Shown piece by piece: positions 18,391 through 26,576 of a stretch of 64,000 nucleotides of DNA (positions are counted from its first letter, which is position 1; every line of letters begins with the position of its first letter). Made by a program: the position numbers and the translations under genes. The stretch lies in contig NZ_JAMZEG020000003.1 in NCBI RefSeq assembly GCF_024435075.2, positions 553,501 to 617,500 of the forward strand, in the 5' to 3' direction. Under the pieces are notes generated by a model. That model searched no databases. It was not told where the DNA came from and worked only from the letters and a program-made list of their open reading frames with translations. The DNA comes from Marinomonas maritima. Lineage in GTDB: Bacteria; Pseudomonadota; Gammaproteobacteria; Pseudomonadales; Marinomonadaceae.

Positions 18391-19125
18391 ATGAAAAAAA
18401 TAGTTATGAAAAAAACTCTGATTGCGGCGCTGGTTATCTCTTCCGTTTCTTTTGCGTACGCTGATGACAGTGCAATTAAACTGGACTCTAAAGAACAGCG
18501 TCTTGGCTACAGCATTGGCACCATGTTTGGAACGCGTATGTCACAAGACTTCTCTGACCTAGACATGAAAACCTTCATGGCAGGCTTCCAAGACTCATTT
18601 GCTGGAAAAGAAGGTAAAATGACCATGGATGAAGTGTCTCAAACCATCCAAACGTACCAGCAAGAACAAATGGCAAAAGCTCAGCTTGAAGAAGACAAAG
18701 CAGCTGAAGAAGCACAAGCGGCTTCTGCTGCTTGGTTAAAAGAGAAAGAAGCCGAAGAGGGTGTGAAAAAAACCGAATCCGGTTTGCTTTATAAAGTCAT
18801 CACAGTGGGCAAAGGCGAAAAACCAAGCGCAACAGACACGGTTAAAGTGGATTACGAAGGCAGCCTAAGTGACGGAACCGTATTCGACAGTTCATATAAG
18901 CGTGGCGAAGCAATCACTTTTCCACTTAACGGTGTTATCCCTGGTTGGACTGAAGGTTTACAACTTATGCCAGTTGGCTCTAAATATGAGCTATATATCC
19001 CATCCGACCTAGGATATGGCCCAGGTGGAACTGGCCCTATTCCAGCACATGCCGCATTGAAATTTGTTGTTGAATTGCACGAAATTCAACAAGCAGATGC
19101 GCCAAAAGAAGAAACTAAAAAATAG
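18391..19125 (+). CDS. FKBP-type peptidyl-prolyl isomerase, exported (Mip/FkpA type)
   Basis: A 244-residue periplasmic or outer-membrane foldase. A signal peptide (ALVISSVSFAYA cleavage region) is followed by an alpha-helical dimerisation segment rich in E, A and K (roughly residues 25-125), then the FKBP domain with VKVDYEGSLSDGTVFDSSY, PGWTEGLQLMPVGSKYELYIP and IPAHAALKFVVELHEI. An in-frame Met at 18409 gives a more conventional signal peptide and may be the true start. The last codons and the stop lie in a 14-bp tandem repeat. A strong terminator follows. Confidence 0.92.
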   Translation: MKKIVMKKTLIAALVISSVSFAYADDSAIKLDSKEQRLGYSIGTMFGTRMSQDFSDLDMKTFMAGFQDSFAGKEGKMTMDEVSQTIQTYQQEQMAKAQLEEDKAAEEAQAASAAWLKEKEAEEGVKKTESGLLYKVITVGKGEKPSATDTVKVDYEGSLSDGTVFDSSYKRGEAITFPLNGVIPGWTEGLQLMPVGSKYELYIPSDLGYGPGGTGPIPAHAALKFVVELHEIQQADAPKEETKK

Positions 19126-19150
19126 AAACTAAAAAATAGAAACTAAAAAG
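19111..19150 (+). repeat. 14-bp tandem repeat across the FKBP stop codon
   Basis: GAAACTAAAAAATA occurs at 19111-19124 and again at 19125-19138, then a third diverged copy from 19139. The first copy encodes the final E-T-K-K and the stop TAG spans the junction with the second. Copy-number change here would not alter the protein. Confidence 0.85.
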
Positions 19151-19167
19151 CATCCTCTTACTGAATT

Positions 19168-19201
19168 AAAAAATGACCGTCATCATTGACGGTCATTTTT
19201 T
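19168..19201 (+). terminator. Rho-independent terminator after the FKBP gene
   Basis: Stem AAAAATGACCGTCA (ending 19182) with TGACGGTCATTTTT (from 19187), four-base loop, ending in a six-T run at 19196-19201. Confidence 0.9.
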
Positions 19202-19369
19202 ATCTAAATAATTTCGAGCTAAAGCAAACATTTATTCATAATCAAGCAAGTCGACTATTAAGATGAATATCTTATATACCCATACCAACAACTTTTTGTA
19301 TACTTACGTGCAAATTACACTTTTGGATTGACCTGTGATCTATCCATGTATACAAAACATGAGTTTAAA

Positions 19370-20689
19370 ATGACATCAGCTTCTACCATCCTAACCAATA
19401 TATTCAAACGTCGTACTTCAGTAGAACAACCAACATGGCTGGTTGTATTAGGAATCTTGACCGTCACCATTTATGCATTTTCTCGTACTGGCTTTCCAGA
19501 AGCAGCCAAAATTTCATCTGCTATTGCCTTCTTTACAGGCTTCTGGGGACTTTATAAATATGGTAGCCAAGTAAACAGCCATATACTACTGCGTTTTGTC
19601 TGGATAGCAGTCATCTTTCAGTTCATAGCATGGGGACTATCTCTGTACGTCACTCCTGAATGGGCTGAAGATACCCCTCAATTAGACAAAGTGACCCGCT
19701 GGTTTATTTTTATCCCATTTGCTTGGTGGGTTACACAACGCAAAAATTCTATTTGGCTAGTATGGAGCAGTGCAGCATTAGGTATATTAGTATCTCCTTG
19801 GGTAACAGGTGATGGTATACCAGAATTCATTAGAGGCCTAAATGGGGAGCGAGTGTTCTTTGGGCTTCGTCAAGCACAGCATACAAGTTTATTTTTCGGC
19901 GTTATTTTAATTGGTTTAATGTGTTTTGCTCGGCCAATTTTTCAAAAAAACAAATGGTTAATAATTCCTCTCATTATAACTTTTTCCTATTGTCTTTTAA
20001 TTATTTATATCAATTCTTCCCGCCAGGCATGGCTATCACTTTTATTAACTATTTTTTTGGTAGCAACGTATTTCACCTTGAAGCGTTTTAATAGAGCACA
20101 GCCAAAGAAAAAAATAATCACTGGAACCCTATTTTTCATTGGCTTATTCAGCGTCAGCATTCTCCTAACCAGTAGTGATACAATGGTAAAAAGAGTGATG
20201 AAGGAAAAAAGTGCGTTAAATGCAATAGCAACATTAAACTTTGATGATGTACCTTATTCTAGCTTTGGCATACGTTTGCATAGCTGGATAGCGGCAACTG
20301 ATTTTATTGCAGAAAAACCATTATTTGGCTGGGGGGATAATGGCAAAAGCTTAGTCATGAAGCACACCGAATGGCTGCCAGACAATATAAGAAATAATTT
20401 TGGACACCTACACAATACCTACATTGAACTCTTAGTAAACTATGGCATAGTTGGACTTGTCTTTTACCTTAGTATATGGGTTTATATAGGAAAACGCCTT
20501 TACAAACAAATAAAGACAGGGAAAATAGAAAAAGAAATTGGTTATTTTTTCACTAGTTTTTTAATTTTTTGGAGCATTATGAATTGCTTCGAAGCCTATC
20601 AAAATTTTTGGACTGGCTCTTTTTTCTTTATAGTTTTTATGACTGGTATTCAGTCAAAAATATGGCGTGCTGAATATAAACTCGTTTGA
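19370..20689 (+). CDS. O-antigen ligase-like / Wzy-C family membrane protein
   Basis: About 440 residues with 10-12 hydrophobic helices. The C-terminal periplasmic-loop signature HLHNTYIELLVNYGIVGLV and the earlier RQAQHTSLFFGVILIG and INSSRQAWLS arrangement match the Wzy_C / WaaL family, which ligates or polymerises lipid-linked glycans at the periplasmic face. In-frame starts exist at TTG 19328, ATG 19346 and ATG 19370; a GAG six bases before 19370 favours it. The gene is visibly AT-rich relative to its neighbours, and its stop overlaps the next start by a TTGA. Ligase versus polymerase cannot be decided. Confidence 0.8.
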   Translation: MTSASTILTNIFKRRTSVEQPTWLVVLGILTVTIYAFSRTGFPEAAKISSAIAFFTGFWGLYKYGSQVNSHILLRFVWIAVIFQFIAWGLSLYVTPEWAEDTPQLDKVTRWFIFIPFAWWVTQRKNSIWLVWSSAALGILVSPWVTGDGIPEFIRGLNGERVFFGLRQAQHTSLFFGVILIGLMCFARPIFQKNKWLIIPLIITFSYCLLIIYINSSRQAWLSLLLTIFLVATYFTLKRFNRAQPKKKIITGTLFFIGLFSVSILLTSSDTMVKRVMKEKSALNAIATLNFDDVPYSSFGIRLHSWIAATDFIAEKPLFGWGDNGKSLVMKHTEWLPDNIRNNFGHLHNTYIELLVNYGIVGLVFYLSIWVYIGKRLYKQIKTGKIEKEIGYFFTSFLIFWSIMNCFEAYQNFWTGSFFFIVFMTGIQSKIWRAEYKLV

Positions 20690-22149
20690 AAATAACGTCT
20701 ACCATAAACGAAAAAATAATATATGAGAATCTTGTGAAACAAGGATTAGCGCTAAAAGAACACAGCACATTGCTCAATATAATACTTCGAAGTATAGACA
20801 CACTTGCTCTTTTACTATCTGGTTTATTTTGCTTTTGGTTAAGATTTTCTGACCTAAATCTTGATATAACTTATAAAAATGTATTACTTCTAGAGATTTT
20901 ATTAGGTGCTACCTGCCTTTCTTTTACAGGTGCATATCGAGCTTGGCGAGGATCATCTTTTTCTAGCGAAGTCCAGTGTGTTATAAAGGCTATATTAGGG
21001 AGTTTTTTACTTCTAATAATGAGTGGCTTTATCACCCAGTCCTCTGACAACTACTCTCGAGTATGGGTCGTTTCTTGGCTACTTACATCAACCTTTTTTA
21101 TTCTAGGTTACCGGTTTACCCTCAGGCAATCACTTGGAATATTAAGATCAAAAGGCTACAACATAAGACGAGTTCTTATTATTGGAAATGAAGAGCTAGG
21201 ACAAAGTGTCGCCAATAAGCTTATCCAAAATCCTGAAATGGGGTTAGCTGTAACTGGCTTTATAAGCGACAATAAATCAAGCTCAAAAAGCTCGTTGATA
21301 GAATCAATACCTACCCTAGGTAATTTAGAAGACATAGATAGACTAGTTAATGAAATGCATATAGACCAAGTTTGGATTGCGCTACCTATGAATGAAGTAA
21401 AAAAAATGGAGAAGGTACAATCCGCACTAAGAAACAGCTCTATAATAATTCGAATGGTACCTGATATTTTCGGTTTCCAATTATTAAACCATTCTATAAC
21501 TGAAGTTGCTGGCCTACCCATTATTAATTTATCAACATCACATATGATAGAATCAAAATATCGATTACTTAAATCACTTGAAGACAAAATACTAGCCTTT
21601 ATAATTATAATTTGTATTAGTCCAATATTACTTGGACTAGCCATCGCAATTAAACTGACATCCAAAGGCCCTATTCTATTTAAACAATATAGAACAGGTG
21701 TTAATGGAAGAGATTTTAAAGTTTACAAATTTCGTTCTATGATCGTTCATTATGAAAGTGACGGGGAAATAACTCAAGCAACGAAAGACGACATCAGAAT
21801 AACCTCTATAGGGCAGTTTATGAGAAAAACATCTTTAGATGAACTCCCTCAATTTTTTAATGTACTACAGGGAAGAATGTCTATTGTAGGTCCACGCCCT
21901 CATGCACTAGCGCATAATGAACATTACAAGATATTAGTAGAATCTTATATGCAACGCCATATGGTTAAACCGGGCATTACAGGCTGGGCGCAGGTAAATG
22001 GCTTCAGAGGAGAAACCGATACTTTAGATAAAATGGAAAAAAGAATTGAATATGATCTTTTTTATATTGAAAACTGGTCGGTATGGTTTGATCTGGAAAT
22101 AATTTTTATGACTTTATACAAAGGATTTATTCATAAAAATGCACTTTGA
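20686..22149 (+). CDS. Undecaprenyl-phosphate sugar phosphotransferase (WcaJ-like)
   Basis: Starts assembly of a lipid-linked polysaccharide by moving a sugar-1-phosphate to undecaprenyl phosphate. The 487-residue frame has four to five N-terminal helices, a middle CoA-binding-like Rossmann region (RRVLIIGNEELGQSVANKL), and the bacterial sugar transferase domain: a hydrophobic helix, FKVYKFRSM, KTSLDELPQFFNVLQG, MSIVGPRPHALAHNEHY and KPGITGWAQVNGFRGET. The frame opens at TTG 20686, overlapping the upstream stop; GTG 20734 with a GAG nearby is the alternative. AT-rich like its partner. Downstream genes of the locus are absent: insertion sequences follow at 100 bases. Confidence 0.88.
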   Translation: MKITSTINEKIIYENLVKQGLALKEHSTLLNIILRSIDTLALLLSGLFCFWLRFSDLNLDITYKNVLLLEILLGATCLSFTGAYRAWRGSSFSSEVQCVIKAILGSFLLLIMSGFITQSSDNYSRVWVVSWLLTSTFFILGYRFTLRQSLGILRSKGYNIRRVLIIGNEELGQSVANKLIQNPEMGLAVTGFISDNKSSSKSSLIESIPTLGNLEDIDRLVNEMHIDQVWIALPMNEVKKMEKVQSALRNSSIIIRMVPDIFGFQLLNHSITEVAGLPIINLSTSHMIESKYRLLKSLEDKILAFIIIICISPILLGLAIAIKLTSKGPILFKQYRTGVNGRDFKVYKFRSMIVHYESDGEITQATKDDIRITSIGQFMRKTSLDELPQFFNVLQGRMSIVGPRPHALAHNEHYKILVESYMQRHMVKPGITGWAQVNGFRGETDTLDKMEKRIEYDLFYIENWSVWFDLEIIFMTLYKGFIHKNAL

Positions 22150-22240
22150 TTTTAAATGCGGCGCTAAAAAGATAAAGAAATAATGTAATAGTTGGACTTC
22201 CCAGACTTTACTAACTAGACACCTATTGACGTTAAAATCT

Positions 22241-22249
22241 AGTTAAACC
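22241..22249 (+). repeat. Left 9-bp target-site duplication of the IS10-type element
   Basis: AGTTAAACC directly abuts the left terminal repeat and is repeated exactly at 23573-23581. Confidence 0.95.
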
Positions 22250-22305
22250 CTGAGGTATCCCCACGAATTTGATATAAATAACAATTAGTTAACATAAGAA
22301 GGGAA

Positions 22306-22368
22306 CGTTCATGGCCCTTGGTGATCAATAATTTCGCCAAAAACAATCAAACACGAGAACCATGAACG
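22306..22368 (+). promoter_or_regulatory. Inverted repeat enclosing the transposase start codon
   Basis: CGTTCATGG (22306-22314) pairs perfectly with CCATGAACG (22360-22368), which contains the start ATG 22362. A transcript entering from outside would fold the start into a stem, a known way for insertion sequences to limit translation of read-through RNA. A GATC lies at 22323-22326. Confidence 0.45.
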
Positions 22369-23549
22369 CGACATCTATTCTGAACAAAATCCTTCCATTT
22401 GTCAGCCCAAATATGCATAAAACTCGACGCAAGGCGCTATCAGCTTGTGTACTCAGCTTAGCGCAAGGCAATCTTTGCACCGTGACTAGTATCGGTCGAG
22501 GCATCCAATCAAAAGCGTACGAAAAGCACCGCATTAAACGCTCAGACCGATTGCTCTCCAACCCGAATTTACACCACGAGGCATTATCGATTTACGCTTA
22601 TATCTGCCGACTCTTTGTGATTCAAACGCGTCCAATCATTAGCGTGGACTGGTCTGATTTAGATGCTCGTGGACAACACTTTCTAATTCGTGCCAGTACG
22701 GCTTTTGAGGGGCGATCCATTACGCTTTATGAAGAAGTGCATGACAAGCTCACAAAAGAAAAGCCTAAAACACATCGACAATTTTTAAGCGTTTTAGAAG
22801 CACTGCTTCCAAGTAAAGTAAAGCCCATCATTGTAACGGATGCTGGATTTAAGACACCTTGGTTAGATGAAGTTGTGAAACAGGGCTGGGATTATGTCGG
22901 ACGAGTCAGAAGGCCGCGTAAGTACTATGATGACTCGCTTCAAGCTTGGCGCTGCATATCCACTTTGTTCTCTAGTGCTAATCAAAAACCTAAGCATCTA
23001 GAGCTTAAACATCGTCAATCTAGTCCGATCACCAATCAGTTTGTTCTTTACAAGAGCCCACCTAAAGGGCGTCACTCCATCAATCAAAAAGGTAAAAGAC
23101 GTGCTTCTTTATCTTCGCTTACCGCAGCCAGAGGTGCAAAAGAACCTTGGTTATTAGTGTCTTCTCTTCCCGTGAACCGTCTTTTTGCGAAACGTTGCGT
23201 CAAAGCATATGAAACGAGAATGCAAATTGAAGAAGGTTTTCGCGATATGAAAAGCAGCCGATTCGGCTTGGGATTTGAGTTGAGTTATACATCAAAGATA
23301 GAACGGCTAAGCAACTTAATCCTGCTTACAACTGTCACTGCGCTTCTGCTTGTTTTAGTCGGTAAAGTCATAGAGCTGGCAGGCTATGCAAAACGCTTCC
23401 AAGTGAACACTCTACGTAAGCGAAGAGTTCTGTCACACTTTTACCTTGGGAAACGAGCCATTATGACTCGTTTCCAGATATCAAAAAAGGAATGGCAGGA
23501 CGGCATCAGGCAACTAGTCCAGCAGCTAAAACAAGGAGCCTATTCATGA
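22362..23549 (+). CDS. IS10-type transposase
   Basis: 395 residues, DDE transposase of the IS4 family. The catalytic triad is Asp96 (VDWSDL), Asp160 (VTDAGFK) and Glu290, the last inside the family signature Y-2-R-3-E-6-K (YETRMQIEEGFRDMK, residues 283-297). These positions are within one or two of those of IS10. The full length and unbroken frame suggest it is active. It fills most of the element, leaving 112 bases at the left and 23 at the right. Confidence 0.96.
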   Translation: MNATSILNKILPFVSPNMHKTRRKALSACVLSLAQGNLCTVTSIGRGIQSKAYEKHRIKRSDRLLSNPNLHHEALSIYAYICRLFVIQTRPIISVDWSDLDARGQHFLIRASTAFEGRSITLYEEVHDKLTKEKPKTHRQFLSVLEALLPSKVKPIIVTDAGFKTPWLDEVVKQGWDYVGRVRRPRKYYDDSLQAWRCISTLFSSANQKPKHLELKHRQSSPITNQFVLYKSPPKGRHSINQKGKRRASLSSLTAARGAKEPWLLVSSLPVNRLFAKRCVKAYETRMQIEEGFRDMKSSRFGLGFELSYTSKIERLSNLILLTTVTALLLVLVGKVIELAGYAKRFQVNTLRKRRVLSHFYLGKRAIMTRFQISKKEWQDGIRQLVQQLKQGAYS

Positions 23550-23572
23550 GTAAATTTGTGGGGATACCTCAG

Positions 23573-23581
23573 AGTTAAACC
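23573..23581 (+). repeat. Right 9-bp target-site duplication of the IS10-type element
   Basis: AGTTAAACC, identical to 22241-22249. It ends two or three bases before the inverted repeat of the neighbouring IS30 element. Confidence 0.95.
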
Positions 23582-23583
23582 CG

Positions 23584-24592
23584 AATTCAAGTCCGAAGTG
23601 CGACACTTTTTATTTCAAGCAACTAAGCACATTTCTTTAAAAACCATCGCTGGTTGCTTGAACCCTAGACACTTTTTTGGACGATAGTTTATTCGTCTCA
23701 TCGCGAAGTGTATTCTCTCTTCTGTAACTTCTCTTAAATCAGTGCCTTTGGGTACATACTGCCTTAAAAGTCCGTTGCTATTTTCATTAGCGCCACGCTC
23801 CCAAGAGCTATATGGATGAGCAAAATACACTTTCGTATTTAATGCTTCAGCTATCTCAGCATGGTAGGCAAACTCTCGGCCATTATCGGCTGTGATCGTG
23901 TGTACATGATCTTTAAACGGCATCAATAACTCTATAGTCGCTTGAGTCACATCTTTAGCTGATTTCGAATCCACTTTCTTTATGAAGTAAAAGCGCGTCT
24001 TTCTTTCTAACAAGGTGACGATAGAACCTGTTCCATGTTTGCCTAAAACAGTGTCTATTTCCCAATCACCAAAACGCTTTTTTGTCTCTACAATGGCTGG
24101 GCGCTCATCAATAGAGACCTTGTTTTTAATCACTTCTGCTTTCGTTCGCTGGCCTTTCCGGTAGCGTTTTTTTCCTTGTCTCAAATGGCGATAAAGTGTC
24201 CCTTTGTTTCTTTTGTCATCATGGATGTACTGATAAACCCATTCATGACTAACAGGAACACCACAGTTTTTGAGTACGTCAGAGACTTGCTCAGGACTCC
24301 AGTCGATTTCAATTAAAATACGAATAAAATCAATCGTCTTTGATGATATGCGATATTTAGCGGATGTTTTTCGCCGTATTAAACAAGCGCTTTGAGCTTT
24401 GTCAGGGCAATATTCTGTTACTTTTTTATTCCGCTTTAGCTCACGATAAACCGTCGCTCTATGACAATTCAGTGTTCGTGCAATATTTGCCACTGATATT
24501 TCTTGTCCTAAAAAAGCGGAAATCTGGTATCTTTTGCCTTCGGTCAACTGCTGATAATTCATGATTGCAGTGTCGCACTTATTATCTGAATT
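23584..24592 (-). mobile_element. IS30-family insertion sequence
   Basis: The two ends form an imperfect inverted repeat of about 24 bases: both contain AATTCA at the outside and AAGTGCGACACT at the inside (23584-23608 and, on the minus strand, 24592 inward to 24569). Total length of about 1009 bp is typical for the family. One transposase gene fills it. I could not define its target duplication, so the outer boundaries may be off by a few bases. Confidence 0.85.
23615..24562 (-). CDS. IS30-family transposase
   Basis: About 315 residues from ATG 24562 (MNYQQLTEGKRYQISAFL). An N-terminal helix-turn-helix (ISVANIARTLNCHRATVYRELK) precedes a retroviral-integrase-like core with Asp in GDWEIDTVLG, Asp in TADNGREF and Glu in SSWERGANENSNG. 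All three catalytic acids are present and the frame is unbroken. A longer frame to 24622 runs outside the inverted repeat, so the shorter start is chosen. Confidence 0.95.
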   Translation of the reverse strand: MNYQQLTEGKRYQISAFLGQEISVANIARTLNCHRATVYRELKRNKKVTEYCPDKAQSACLIRRKTSAKYRISSKTIDFIRILIEIDWSPEQVSDVLKNCGVPVSHEWVYQYIHDDKRNKGTLYRHLRQGKKRYRKGQRTKAEVIKNKVSIDERPAIVETKKRFGDWEIDTVLGKHGTGSIVTLLERKTRFYFIKKVDSKSAKDVTQATIELLMPFKDHVHTITADNGREFAYHAEIAEALNTKVYFAHPYSSWERGANENSNGLLRQYVPKGTDLREVTEERIHFAMRRINYRPKKCLGFKQPAMVFKEMCLVA

Positions 24593-24611
24593 TAGGAATA
24601 AGAGGTGTTTT

Positions 24612-24957
24612 ATGAAGTCCAAACGTTCCCCCCGAAGAGTTCAAAAGAGAAGCGGTTAAGCAAGGTTATTCTGTTGCTGAAGTAGCTCAACGGCTCGATA
24701 CGACTACTCATAGTTTATACGCATGGTTAAAAAAACCATTATCTGATCGGGCGGCTGAGGACTTACGATTGTTAGAGCGCATAAAAGAATGTCACATTGC
24801 CAGCGGAGGAACCTATGGAAGTCCATGGATACACCGCGATCTTCGTGATGAGGCGGAAATTTGTAGTGTGCATCGTGTCGCTAAAATCATGCGTAATAAC
24901 AACATTAAAGCCCAGATTGGCTATAAGCGTCGTCATATCAAAGGCGGTAAAGTAGGT
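24612..24957 (+). pseudogene. Broken IS3-family orfA/orfB remnant
   Basis: Starts ATG 24612 (MKSKRSP), then frameshifts: an extra C in a six-C run (24628-24633) throws the frame, after which EEFKREAVKQGYSVAEVAQ follows, recognisable as IS3-family OrfA. At YAWLKKPLSDRA the reading passes directly into OrfB (GGTYGSPWIHRDLRDEAE, CSVHRVAKIMRNNNIKAQ, IGYKRRHIKGGK). The end of OrfA and the start of OrfB are missing. The piece ends where an IS4-family tail takes over. Not functional. Confidence 0.85.
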
Positions 24958-25288
24958 AAGAAAGTCGATCTAATCTACCAAGAAATGTGGGGGGATGTTG
25001 CTTGCCTACAACATTGTGCGTCGAGAGGCGAGTCATGCGGCAGCATCACATGGTCAACGAGCGAGCGATGTGCGCTTAAAAATGGCGTTTACTTTTATTG
25101 CTTCCAACGTGATCGTGATGGCAGCCGCTAAGCCAGAATTGAAGACAGGAATGCGCCTTAAGGAGCTAAGGTCTGGGGTGTGTAATTTGTTTTTGGAGCG
25201 AAAGAAAGCGAGACCTAGTAGGCCTCGCTTGGTCAAGCAATCAAAGACGAGATATCCGGTATCTCCTAATGCTGTTCCGCTTAAGTGA
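24958..25288 (+). pseudogene. C-terminal fragment of a different IS4-family transposase
   Basis: Reads KVDLIYQEMWG, then after a +1 shift in a six-G run (24989-24994) continues LLAYNIVRREASHAAASHG, MAFTFIASNVIVMAAAKPE, and TRYPVSPNAVPLK before the stop near 25288. This wording is the C-terminal third of an IS4-family transposase unlike the intact IS10-type one upstream. Its N-terminal two-thirds are absent; the sequence is spliced onto IS3 OrfB debris. Confidence 0.8.
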
Positions 25289-25340
25289 ACAGCATTAGCC
25301 AAATAGGCGCCTTTTATAAACGATAGGAATAACAAACCTT

Positions 25341-26471
25341 TTATTTCTTAATGTCGTCAAAGAAACGCTTCACACCATCAAACCAATTTTTTTGCTTAGG
25401 TGAGTGATCTGTTCCCTCTCCCATGCTTTCAGACAATTCTGTGAATAACTCTTTTTGACGAGAAGTAAGGTTCACCGGTGTTTCGATCACAGCCTTACAA
25501 ATCAAATCACCCACTGGACCGCCACGCACAGGCTTAACGCCTTTATTACGAAGACGAAATAATTTCCCTGACTGACACTCAGCCGTCACCTTCAGACGTA
25601 CACGACCATCTAGCGTAGGCACATCAATTTCACCACCCAACGCGGCCGTAGTGAAGCTGATAGGTACTTCACAATATAAGTTCGCACCATCTCGTTCAAA
25701 AATACTGTGCGGCTTCACCGATACTTGAACAAACAAGTCTCCTGATGGTCCGCCATGCGTTCCGGCTTCACCTTCACCAGACAAACGAATACGATCGCCT
25801 GTGTCTACGCCGGCAGGAATTTTAACATTAAGTGTTTTGTACTCTTGCACTCGACCTTGGCCATGGCAATCATGACAAGGATCGCTGATAACTTGACCGG
25901 CACCATGACACTCTGGACACGTCTGCTGAACAGAGAAAAAACCTTGTGACATGCGGACTTGGCCTGCGCCACCACACGTACCACAGGTTTTCGGCGTTGA
26001 GCCTTTTTTCGCACCAGAACCTTCACACTTCTTACAATTCACCAGCGTTGGTATACGAATTTTTTCCTCGCATCCCCAAACTGCTTGTTCAAGGTCAAGC
26101 TCTAATGTGTAACGCAAATCGGAACCACGACGAGTTCGGCTTTGACCGCCACCACCACCGCCGCCAAAGATGTCACCAAACACATCACCGAAAACATCAC
26201 TAAAACCACCCGCTCCAGCACCACCGCCGTAACCTCCGCCCTGACCATTAACACCTTCATGGCCAAATCGATCATAGGCTCCGCGTTTTTCATCAGAAGA
26301 CAGGATTTCATACGCTTCAGCCAGCTCTTTGAATTTATCAAGTGCTTCTGGGTTATCTGGGTTTTTATCTGGATGGTACTTATTCGCTAAAGAACGATAA
26401 GCTTTTTTAATATCTTTCTTATCCGCGCTTTTGGCCACCCCAAGAACGTCGTAATAGTCTCTTTTGCTCAT
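25341..26471 (-). CDS. dnaJ: Chaperone DnaJ (Hsp40)
   Basis: Co-chaperone that delivers clients to DnaK and stimulates its ATPase. From ATG 26471 it is 376 residues. Order: J-domain with HPDKNP, a glycine/phenylalanine-rich linker rich in GGG runs, four zinc-binding CxxCxGxG repeats (CKKCEGSG, CGTCGGAG, CPECHGAG, CHDCHGQG), and the client-binding C-terminal domain. An AGGA nine bases before ATG 26471 rules in this start over ATG 26480. Last gene of the grpE-dnaK-dnaJ group; a short tandem repeat precedes it. Confidence 0.97.
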   Translation of the reverse strand: MSKRDYYDVLGVAKSADKKDIKKAYRSLANKYHPDKNPDNPEALDKFKELAEAYEILSSDEKRGAYDRFGHEGVNGQGGGYGGGAGAGGFSDVFGDVFGDIFGGGGGGGQSRTRRGSDLRYTLELDLEQAVWGCEEKIRIPTLVNCKKCEGSGAKKGSTPKTCGTCGGAGQVRMSQGFFSVQQTCPECHGAGQVISDPCHDCHGQGRVQEYKTLNVKIPAGVDTGDRIRLSGEGEAGTHGGPSGDLFVQVSVKPHSIFERDGANLYCEVPISFTTAALGGEIDVPTLDGRVRLKVTAECQSGKLFRLRNKGVKPVRGGPVGDLICKAVIETPVNLTSRQKELFTELSESMGEGTDHSPKQKNWFDGVKRFFDDIKK

Positions 26472-26483
26472 CGAAGGCATTCC

Positions 26484-26540
26484 TGAATTAAAAAGTCCGA
26501 ATTAAAAAATCTGAATTGAAAAGTCCAAATCTAAAGAGTC
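26484..26540 (-). repeat. Imperfect 14-bp tandem repeat upstream of dnaJ
   Basis: Four units on the plus strand: TGAATTAAAAAGTC (26484), CGAATTAAAAAATC (26498), TGAATTGAAAAGTC (26512) and a 15-base CAAATCTAAAGAGTC (26526). They fill the space between the dnaJ ribosome site and the spacer hairpin. Confidence 0.8.
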
Positions 26541-26576
26541 TGCAAAGTCGTCAATCTAAGACATTACAAATAGCAA

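Larger units (their letters stand above)
22250..23572 (+). mobile_element. Complete IS4-family, IS10-group insertion sequence (1323 bp)
   Basis: The ends are inverted repeats: left begins CTGAGGTATCCCCAC at 22250, right (minus strand) begins the same 15 bases from 23572 inward, with one later mismatch. Nine-base direct duplications flank both ends. Total length 1323 bp is close to the 1329 bp of IS10, and the terminal CTGAG matches that group. It carries one intact transposase gene. The clean ends and exact duplication indicate a recent insertion. Confidence 0.96.

Noticed and set aside
25054..25335. 93-codon minus-strand frame over the IS4 remnant
   Set aside because: It is the antisense shadow of the transposase C-terminal fragment, which has clear family text on the plus strand.
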